Source: CAYTLW01 sp964438735 (GTDB lineage: Bacteria > Myxococcota_A > UBA9042). From it: a stretch of 18,575 bases of DNA. Under the pieces are notes generated by a model that did no database searches, was not told where the DNA came from, and worked only from the letters and a program-made list of their open reading frames with translations. Below are positions 10,301-15,136 of this stretch, piece by piece (the first letter of the stretch is position 1; each line of letters opens with the position of its first letter). Location: positions 1-18,575 of the forward strand of contig CAYTLW010000140.1 in NCBI GenBank assembly GCA_964438735.1. Direction: 5' to 3'. A program made the position numbers and the translations under genes.

Positions 10301-11918
10301 TGCCCGCTGCGTATTTGCAGGCGCCGCTCTTGGCATCGCAGCTGTCGGTGGTGCAGGGATTGTCGTCGTTGCAGACGGTCTTCTTGCCGGCCACACACGC
10401 GCCGGCGACGCATTTATCGCCGGCCGTGCAGGCGTCGTCATCGGCGTCGCAGGGGCCGCCATCCTTGTTGGATTGCACGCAGCCCTTGACCTTGTCGCAT
10501 GAGCTCGACGAGCAGGCCTTGCCGCCGCCGCAGTCGACCGCCTTGCCAGCGGCGCACTTGCCCGACTTGCAGCTGTCGGACTGGGTGCAGACGCTGCCGT
10601 CCGCATCGCACGCCCCGCCCTCGTTCTTGGCTTTGGCCTCGCACTTGCCGGTGGTCTTGGTGCACACGGTGTTGGCGCAGGCGCCATCTTTGCTCTTGTC
10701 GCAAATCACGATGGTCTTCTCGTCGACCGAGCAGACCGAGCCGCCGCCCGTCTTGTCGCAATACAACGTGCCATTGCAGGCGTTGCCATCGTCGAACGCC
10801 TTGCAGTCTGCGTCGCTGTTGCACTTGCAGATGCCCTTGCCCGGCTTGCAGCTGCCGCCATCGCAGGAGTCGCCCGAGGTGCACTTATCGCCGTCGTCGC
10901 ATGTATCCCCGTCCAGGTCGGTGGTCACGCAGCCCTTCTTGTCGTCGCATTCATCCTTGGTGCAGAGCTCGTCGTCGTCGCAGACGATCTCCTTGCCGGC
11001 GACGCACTTGCCGTCGTCGCAGCTGTCCCCCTTGGTGCAGACGCTGTCGTCGGCATCGCAGGGTTTGTCGTCCATCTCCTTGCCTTCGTGCACGCACTTG
11101 CCGGTGTCGGGATCGCAGCTGTCCAGGGTGCAGTTGTTGTCGTCATCGCAGCCGACCGCCTTGCCGACGCAGAGGCCCTTGGCGCAGACATCCTTGGTGG
11201 TGCAGCCGTTGTCGTCATCGCAGGCGCTGCCATCCTTGGCGTCGCTGGACTTGCACTGTCCGGTCTTGGGGTCGCAGGCGGCGTTCACGCAGGGGCCGGC
11301 GTCCGGGCAGGTCTTGGCCTTGCCGCTGTCGCACTTGCCGCCGAAACACTTGTCGCCGACCGTGCAGGCCTTGCCGTCATCGCACTCGATGGCGGCCTGC
11401 TTTTCGTAGACGCAGCCCTTGTCCGGCTTGCAGCCATCCTTGGTGCACGGGTTGTCGTCGTCGCAGGCCAGCGCCTTGCCCTGGCAGGCGCCCTTGGTGC
11501 AGGTGTCGCCGGTGGTGCACTTGCTGCCGTCGTCGCATTTCTTGCCGTCTGCGACCGGCTTGGCCACGCACTTGGCGGTCTTGGGGTCACAGCTGTCGGT
11601 GGTGCAGGCGTCGCCATCGTCGCAGTCGATGGCCTCGCCGGCGCAGGAGCCGTCGGCTTTGCAGGCGTCTTCCTTGGTGCAGGGATCGCCGTCGTCGCAG
11701 GGATCGCCAGCGGCCGGGCAGGGCGCCACGCTGGTGTCTTTGACCGCGCTGGCGTCGGCCGGAGGGTCGTCGCCGCCATCGCCGGTGCAGGCTGGCGAGG
11801 CCAGGACCAGGAAGGCCAGGCACGCGCCGAGCGCGACATGGCGCCCCGTGGGCGCGCGCTCGCGCGTGGACAAGGGCGTTATCGACCCCTGGGGCGAGGG
11901 GACTGGATCTGAATTCAT
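4329..11918 (-). CDS. Giant multidomain lipoprotein with clostripain-like (C11) peptidase, TSP3, LNR-like, EGF-like, RCC1 and somatomedin-B-like modules
   Basis: This is a 2529-residue predicted surface protein. In order: a signal peptide ending LVLASPAC (C44, a weak lipobox); about 88 cysteines in CDDGDPCTKDSCD-type repeats (67-647); a peptidase C11 domain (652-1015) with the NHG histidine H762 and the FDAC cysteine C810; a possible beta-sandwich region (about 1085-1255); thrombospondin-3-like acidic repeats (1446-1494); two or more LNR-like units ending WDGGDC/FDGGDC (about 1690-1795); an EGF-like segment (1874-1897); a CC-containing cysteine domain (1905-1950); seven RCC1 blades with HxCAL...VWCWG (about 1973-2317); and C-terminal CGxDGCGGxCG repeats (2322-2529) interrupted by a somatomedin-B-like pattern (2407-2453). 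The ATG start lacks a clear Shine-Dalgarno sequence and sits just after a predicted leader stem. C11 enzymes usually cleave after basic residues; the actual substrate is unknown. The stop overlaps the next lipoprotein gene. Confidence 0.88.
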   Translation of the reverse strand: MNSDPVPSPQGSITPLSTRERAPTGRHVALGACLAFLVLASPACTGDGGDDPPADASAVKDTSVAPCPAAGDPCDDGDPCTKEDACKADGSCAGEAIDCDDGDACTTDSCDPKTAKCVAKPVADGKKCDDGSKCTTGDTCTKGACQGKALACDDDNPCTKDGCKPDKGCVYEKQAAIECDDGKACTVGDKCFGGKCDSGKAKTCPDAGPCVNAACDPKTGQCKSSDAKDGSACDDDNGCTTKDVCAKGLCVGKAVGCDDDNNCTLDSCDPDTGKCVHEGKEMDDKPCDADDSVCTKGDSCDDGKCVAGKEIVCDDDELCTKDECDDKKGCVTTDLDGDTCDDGDKCTSGDSCDGGSCKPGKGICKCNSDADCKAFDDGNACNGTLYCDKTGGGSVCSVDEKTIVICDKSKDGACANTVCTKTTGKCEAKAKNEGGACDADGSVCTQSDSCKSGKCAAGKAVDCGGGKACSSSSCDKVKGCVQSNKDGGPCDADDDACTAGDKCVAGACVAGKKTVCNDDNPCTTDSCDAKSGACKYAAGNNGATCDADGSVCTVKDACSGGKCVAGKPKICDDSEPCTDNNCNKKTGCGFTANNAPCSDSDACTSGDVCSGGTCKSGSQTVCDDGDACTKDSCDKAKGCQYEAIAGCNSKDKTWLVMVYMAADNNLEENAIDDINEMLKVSASDGLNFAIQLDRSAGYTSKSVAGISDFDTTRRLLIQKGKLSQVKDLGELNTGDAKHLEEFIAWAASTYKSDRNVLVLWNHGHAWQGFGGDDSSANADSLSLDEIGTALKNGLAGAKVSKLDLVGFDACLMGSVSTALTVQPYADYLLASEDLEPGHGWDYAVLDLVTKTPNTPVVDVGKAIVDGFAKQAEEQKRATSITLSLVDLSKLQAVDDAVKAITTALGKNLTTLVTKIAQSRDTVQEFGRSSNPDDAYFMIDVGDLAKRAADLMPELAGNKDTLLKAIDAAVLHQVTGTVTGEATGLALYYPPLEDWYQDDYGKITGVGSWRDLINNFFTEADKIDYQPTFEHAEEGAEGKGSGVEFPWDLPWPADGPTKKPPKPKGIGQAGDGPIGGMGTGDEEVELPYIEDFGCTSSTAAMWVFKDFHGDGVSEATWGVDLFPRGLGNDCSLNFNDGKTLGCKQNKPLNSRATSPWINIKGHKLLYIALLLPPLAKWADTSLFKLDMHFEVKPGVPSGWLPVHYVRPSKLLQPNKQSAIIALTPQMQAAGRIKLSALFKTKGCPQNANLGPALASLKVMSSLNPCEGKSAGTYCQGDWKVSCDDAELLQERERCAFGCKVVNNAAACQSQTYGVAGEVTVDCDKDGVIKVSAKMHPDTAKNAARAYMRFGFNSSMQSRLIGLPPEDQITKTTYPQFFGRVAGKIAADGTISAEWDQYVLVAEHPRGRSLLFTRRTLGSKVDHNEVPVDYFLGGSSTCPCLLSKDKGYSDVDKDKVPDCLDYDVDNDGAVNFVDNCPWTKNDDQKDSNKDGTGDACSPNHDLGKPKYPCDPKLDSQPAIWHIDLDPSDQALISQTLYVRQPYGISAVEPDAASMLVPHVTRRTGAEKPAFFFSKHGRELAPAIAAKHLAKDTTFRFLRLSQVPYFKWWTTKQIEQCLDVDGKNYAKGKTGFCYKEDGTPFEVAEKMELRDLWMQLIVEDIGGNGDSVIYKGPVPENCTAKPHACAKKGQVRDCLGNCVDEKLKANGTCDHGVKLGPHLKCAEHDWDGGDCTDCPDENSVRDCRGDCFDRVTLDRVLGNHICNDGNQDLVLPAFTPPEFERVRGPDLRCATFGFDGGDCAFGKPDIPWLCKRMDQRVDCQKQCMSVVEMVESPPGLTSAQACRPWYECPRFGFDGLKCTPKNAKCPQKDPKDPKTICSGHGTCSNGICKCNFGWVGPACQVPRNMGSCCAAKKTPFCDSEFTASCVCLREPKCCTKEWSQACVKLAETYCNPTCGARKSCPEAACGATASAAPKKLAMGRRHGCAIGKQGDAWCWGEGAWGKLGTGNFKAQLVPTEVEGLGKATAIATGEEHSCALVNTQVWCWGSNMSGQLGIGSKLVKFKLKPTKVGALFGMGALAAGAAHTCAIAAAGKVWCWGNNDKGQLGRGLPGGIGTAPKAVAGLTAKAITAGMRHTCALDTKGAVWCWGDRTFGALGDGKTSLIPWAKPLKIAKSFGLVEIVAGDRHTCARNGLGGVMCWGENMAGQVGVKVSLKTLTVPTPVTVKAAAGAAQLALGGRHSCIRKANGSVWCWGAANQRQLGRYGELAGATVKIVMGGPLGANLKGAKDLAAGGDTNCALDGSGNPWCWGANKHGQLGNGRTGERLCQPQCMGRKCGWDGCGGVCGRCDKSESCTKGQCVACKPNCTGKVCGPDGCGGVCKPKACIPGKNCTCTFDKPCNRAKGVCTAPSPCTGRCGQWRFDGTGRPMCFCGPYCVLYAKSTGIPESKICCSDWKTQCLKECTPACGNKKCGPDGCGGTCGLCPLGQKCNFAAGTCGVGCTPACTGKECGDNGCGGTCGACGPGATCNAKGTCE
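4560..4700 (-). other. Somatomedin-B-like cysteine motif in the giant lipoprotein
   Basis: This covers residues 2407-2453. The eight cysteines follow C-x3-C-x12-C-x-C-x3-C-x14-CC-x6-C, with CTGRC at the start and CCSDW at the end. The vertebrate somatomedin B domain has C-x3-C-x9-C-x-C-x3-C-x5-CC-x6-C with CxGRC and CCSDY. Order and the short spacings agree; two loops are longer here. Confidence 0.6.
4968..6002 (-). other. Seven-bladed RCC1-like propeller region of the giant lipoprotein
   Basis: This covers roughly residues 1973-2317. Seven units of the form AxGxxHTCAL-x(5-8)-VWCWGxNxxGQLGxG are visible, matching the seven blades of an RCC1 beta-propeller. Each blade carries a cysteine pair (HxC and CWG) not found in eukaryotic RCC1 and probably forming disulfides outside the cell. 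Confidence 0.85.
8874..9965 (-). other. Peptidase C11 (clostripain-like) domain within the giant lipoprotein
   Basis: This covers residues 652-1015 of the 2529-residue protein. It opens with the typical strand KTWLVMVYMAADNNLE. The predicted catalytic dyad is H762 in WNHGHAW and C810 in GFDACLMG, 48 residues apart, close to the spacing in characterised C11 enzymes. C810 is the only cysteine between residues 648 and 1092, in sharp contrast to the disulfide-type repeats on both sides. Confidence 0.88.
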
Positions 11919-11921
11919 GTC

Positions 11922-11977
11922 TGGACCACTCAGGCTCGGGCTGGTACCCGCCGAGGATACCGGTCACCCGTGGTCCA
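11922..11977 (-). promoter_or_regulatory. Possible structured mRNA leader covering the start of the giant lipoprotein gene
   Basis: On the minus strand UGGACCAC (11970-11977) can pair with GUGGUCCA (11922-11929), which ends 3 nt before the ATG. Inside it, GGUAUCC...GGGUACC forms a 7-bp hairpin with a 5-nt loop (about 11944-11962). The outer helix would cover the region where a ribosome-binding site should sit. Long-range pairing with a gap of 40 nt can arise by chance in GC-rich DNA. Confidence 0.35.
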
Positions 11978-12055
11978 TACAATGCGCCCGCCGAGGCGCC
12001 GCGGCCCGGCCGAACCCGCCGGCGTTCCAGCGCCTCCGCTGCCGCCAATTCAGCG

Positions 12056-12685
12056 CTACTTTTCGATAATCGCTCGAAGATCCGCCAGCACCTCACCCGG
12101 ATGACTGCCGGGAGAGACCTTGGGATAGTGCCAGCGCCACACGCCCTCGGGGTCGATGAGCACGGTGATGCGCTTGGCATAAGGCACGCCCAACGCCCGC
12201 GCGGCGCCGTAGGCTTTGGCCAGCACCTGGTCGGTATCGCTCCACAAGGGGAACTGGAAGTCCTGCTTGTTCTTGAACGCCAGGTTCTTCTCCGGCTTGT
12301 CGAAGGAGACGCCGTACACGCGCGCGCCCAACTTCATCGACTGCTCGTGCAAGTCGCGGAACCCGCGACCTTCCAGCGTTCAGCCAGATGTATTGGCCGC
12401 CGGGTAGAACCACAACACGGTCCAATGGCCCAGGACGGTGGAGCGGTCGATGAGGTCGCCGTTCTGATCTCGAACGGCGTCCAGGGACGGCAGGGCCAGG
12501 GCCTCGGGTGCGGGCTTGGCGTGCATGTTCTGGGTCTCCTTTGGGGTGGCGGGTGCGGCGGCTGTCTTGTGGACCGTCTTCGCCGGCGGATTGCCGGGCA
12601 CGGTGCAGCCGATGACGGTCGCCAGGCCCGCCAGGGTGCACCAAGGCAGGAATCCGGCGGCCGGATGTGTCGGAGTTGTGATCAT
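12056..12685 (-). CDS. bcp: Selenocysteine-containing BCP/PrxQ-type peroxiredoxin, probable lipoprotein
   Basis: This is read as one 209-residue protein through an in-frame TGA at 12380-12382 (residue 102). The sequence FYPAANTSG-U-TLEGRGFRD aligns with the family motif FYPxxxTPGCTxExCxFRD, so the TGA sits exactly at the peroxidatic cysteine (PxxxTxxU). The frame after the TGA continues with the family block GVSFDKPEKN...FPLWSD (about 125-149) and RITVLIDPEG with R172. No other cysteine follows U102, so it would be a 1-Cys type enzyme that reduces hydroperoxides. A hairpin directly after the TGA fits a bacterial SECIS. With the ATG at 12685 there is a signal-like segment and lipobox TVIGC (C27), followed by a P/A/T/K-rich linker, although the n-region lacks positive charge. 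An alternative ATG at 12526 with strong AAAGGAGA would give a 156-residue cytoplasmic form of normal BCP length. A nonsense-mutated pseudogene is the main alternative. Confidence 0.83.
12351..12371 (-). promoter_or_regulatory. Predicted bacterial SECIS hairpin for UGA recoding
   Basis: On the mRNA, AGGUCGCGG (12371-12363) pairs with CCGCGACUU (12359-12351) as a 9-bp stem (one G-U pair) with the loop GUU (12362-12360). Seventeen nucleotides separate the UGA (12382-12380) from the loop G. Bacterial SECIS elements recognised by SelB lie just downstream of the UGA within the coding region and show a G, often GU, at the start of a small apical loop at such a distance. Confidence 0.75.
12535..12542 (-). 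promoter_or_regulatory. Strong internal ribosome-binding site in the peroxiredoxin gene
   Basis: The minus strand reads AAAGGAGA, then CCCAGAAC and ATG (12526). This is the best Shine-Dalgarno match near the peroxiredoxin and is better than what precedes the ATG at 12685. It decides between a lipoprotein start (12685) and a cytoplasmic start (12526), or permits both. Confidence 0.6.
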
Positions 12686-12797
12686 GGTCCGAGCGTAGCC
12701 CCAAGAGTGGGAGCGATGCCAGTGTCGAGTGGTCAACTGCCCAACATCAATGTCGAGGGTCGAGAGTGCCGCGCTCCGATCCGCGCACATCATGCCG

Positions 12798-15050
12798 CTA
12801 CTTGGCGACGTTCACCCACAACTGCGCAGACTTGCTCCACACCACCTCGCCCTTCTTCTCGGGGTGGGCAAACCGCCCGCGAACCTGGAAGGCGTAGTTG
12901 CCCGGCATATCCGGGGTGAAGATCAGGACCGGAATCTGGGTCGCCTGCTGCTCCTTATGCAGCCAGAATGCCGAGCCCTCCGGCCGCGCCACCAGGCTCC
13001 AGATCCAGCGTTGGTCATCGGTCATGGGCCAGACATCCAGTCCGCCGGCGGCCGTGATCATGACCGGCCGCTGGGCCTTGCCGATGCCTTTCTGGGACAG
13101 CACGGGCGCCTGTGGCAGCAGGCCCGCATCGGAGCGCGCGGCGATGGTGTGCACCTGCCCGTGCATCCCCAGACTGCAGGCGCCCTGGAGCCAGGTGCCG
13201 GTACACCAGAAGATGCGCAACCAGTGCTTCTGCCACGTGGTCATGGTCGAGCTCACCTTCATGGAAGCGAAGAGCTTGCCGACCTGGTCGCCCTTGACCG
13301 CCATGTCGGCCGCCGCCGGGGGCACGCTGACCACCAGGGACTTTTTGTTCGACTGGCAGGCGTCGGCGCCCAATGCGCCGCCGATGTACGTGACGCAGGC
13401 CGGCTTGATCTGCAGATTCCCGCAGCCGAGGTTGGCCAGGCCGAACGTCTGGCCGCTGGACTGCCCCGGCTTGGCGCGCAGGGCCATGGGCACCACCTCT
13501 GGCGCGATGCCCAGGCGTGCGACCGAGCAATCCGGTGGCCACAAGGCGGCACCGACCGAGTGGCTGACCCCTTCCACATCGACCTCGACCTGGAAACGAG
13601 CCGGCGGCACGTTCTTGGCCTTGCCGCCGATATACTTCACGTCCACGCGCAGCTGTTCGTGCTCCATCAGCTGGGTCGGCAAGGTCACCGCCGTGCCGTC
13701 ACCTCCGGCCGCCGGCAACTTGACGAAGTTGACGTCGTAGAGCTGGCTCACCACAGACATGTTGTCCGGGACCAGGGCCTTCAGAGCGCCGCTCTTGACG
13801 TTGATGTTGAAGAAATGCTGGTTCTCCAGCGTGCAACTCAGGGTGCCGTCCCCCACCTTGAATGCCAGCCTGTGGGCGCCGCCTGAACTGCATTTGAAGG
13901 GCACCTGCGGCACCGCCAGATGTTTGACCGAGATCGGAAACTCGAGCGCGCCTTTGGGATCGTCCGTCTCGACCCGGATCGTGGCCTTGGCGGGTTTGGG
14001 GCCGTTGACCAGGAGCTGATAGCAGACCGCGAACGATGCGGGCAGCTCCACCGGATTGGTCTTGCTGCCCCAGGCGGACAATTCCGTACCGGACGCAGGT
14101 TGGGAGACCAGCTTCCAGGTGCCGACCATGTCCTTGAAGCTGGCGCTTTTGAAGGTCAGCGGGCCGGCGCCGCAGTTGCGCACATGCAGGCATCCGTTGC
14201 CGCCGAAGGCGTCGGTGGGGTTGTACAGGATGTGGGACTTGGTCGCCGTGCAGGCCTGGCCAGGTATGGCGGACTTGGTCGGCGGGTGAAACGTCAACGC
14301 CTGGCTGGCCATTCCGTCGGTGGCGAAGCCGAAGGCCAGCGTCGCGGTGGCCGGGTTCGGGCCTGCCTTGTCCGGGTTGAAGTACACGGACGCGTTCAGC
14401 TTGGCGCTCGGGCTGAGCATGTGGGAACTGGAGGGCTCGAATTTGGCCCACTCCAGCGTGAAGTGCGCTCCGCCGGCGGACCAGATGACGCTGTTGATGG
14501 TCACCGGGACAGGGCCGGTGTTGTGGACGGTGACGAATACGAACGTCTTGCGGGCCGGTTCCGCGGGGAAGGTGTAGGAGGTGGCAGGTTTGTGGTCGAT
14601 CTTCCACGTCACCGCCGGCGGCCCCTTCGACGCATCGACAGGGCGCCGACCGATGTCTGAACCGGCGTCCACCTTCTGGCCCGCGTCCGCCGCGGCGGAG
14701 TCCGAGGCGAAATGAGAGATGCAGTTGGCCACCTTCAGCGCGGAGTTCGGCGCCCCGGGATCCGGGTCGAGCACGCACTTCTCGTCGTCACCACAGGCGG
14801 CCAGTTGGGGCCAGGTCTCGCTGCCAGGGTCGCACAACATGCGCTTTTCAGAGGCGCCGGGCAGGCGCAGGCAACCGCCGCTTTGCAGGGCGGGCACGCA
14901 GGCGGTACCGGCCTCGCCGGCGCTGCCGGTGTCGGTGTTGTCATCCTGGGTGCAGCTTGTGCAGGTCAGCGCGAGTGCGAAGGCGAACATCATCCACGGT
15001 CGTGCGAAGCCCATGTTGGGTGCAGCCGTGGACGGTAGTTTGGTGGCCAT
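12798..15050 (-). CDS. Large predicted lipoprotein with ASH/Ig-like beta-sandwich segments
   Basis: This 750-residue predicted exported protein has the signal region MGFARPWMMFAFALALTCTSC, with lipidation possible at C30 or C33. A small cysteine-rich head follows (51-110), then an A/D/G linker (115-140). Residues about 145-255 (KTFVFVTVHNTGPVPVTINSV, then FTLEW and SVYFNP) resemble the ASH/choice-of-anchor-D type Ig-like folds common in surface proteins of this group. A related pattern recurs near 285-375 and 385-500 with paired cysteines. The C-terminal 660-748 segment (PVMITAAGGLDVWP...GNYAFQVRGRF) resembles a PKD/Ig-like strand pattern. The ATG at 15050 follows GAGAGAGG; M13 is an alternative start. 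The gene lies 86 bp after the antiporter gene and 112 bp before the peroxiredoxin, on the same strand. The function is not recognised; a structural or adhesive surface role is an inference. Confidence 0.8.
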   Translation of the reverse strand: MATKLPSTAAPNMGFARPWMMFAFALALTCTSCTQDDNTDTGSAGEAGTACVPALQSGGCLRLPGASEKRMLCDPGSETWPQLAACGDDEKCVLDPDPGAPNSALKVANCISHFASDSAAADAGQKVDAGSDIGRRPVDASKGPPAVTWKIDHKPATSYTFPAEPARKTFVFVTVHNTGPVPVTINSVIWSAGGAHFTLEWAKFEPSSSHMLSPSAKLNASVYFNPDKAGPNPATATLAFGFATDGMASQALTFHPPTKSAIPGQACTATKSHILYNPTDAFGGNGCLHVRNCGAGPLTFKSASFKDMVGTWKLVSQPASGTELSAWGSKTNPVELPASFAVCYQLLVNGPKPAKATIRVETDDPKGALEFPISVKHLAVPQVPFKCSSGGAHRLAFKVGDGTLSCTLENQHFFNINVKSGALKALVPDNMSVVSQLYDVNFVKLPAAGGDGTAVTLPTQLMEHEQLRVDVKYIGGKAKNVPPARFQVEVDVEGVSHSVGAALWPPDCSVARLGIAPEVVPMALRAKPGQSSGQTFGLANLGCGNLQIKPACVTYIGGALGADACQSNKKSLVVSVPPAAADMAVKGDQVGKLFASMKVSSTMTTWQKHWLRIFWCTGTWLQGACSLGMHGQVHTIAARSDAGLLPQAPVLSQKGIGKAQRPVMITAAGGLDVWPMTDDQRWIWSLVARPEGSAFWLHKEQQATQIPVLIFTPDMPGNYAFQVRGRFAHPEKKGEVVWSKSAQLWVNVAK

Positions 15051-15136
15051 GGGGGCCTCTCTCGGGCGCCGCTTGCGGGCGCGACTTCGGGTGGTTGGCC
15101 AAGCTAGCGGGTTCGCGGCCGTGGGCGCAAGGCAGT

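Noticed and set aside
9978..11720. Regular repeats resembling a CRISPR or tandem DNA array
   Set aside because: The periodicity comes from coding of CDDGxPCT-type protein repeats. Spacing and sequence vary at DNA level, and there are no identical repeats with unique spacers.
12056..12793. Peroxiredoxin as a pseudogene broken by a nonsense mutation
   Set aside because: The stop falls exactly on the peroxidatic residue, the rest of the frame is intact on both sides, and a SECIS-like hairpin follows at the correct distance. Still the main alternative until Sec machinery is shown.
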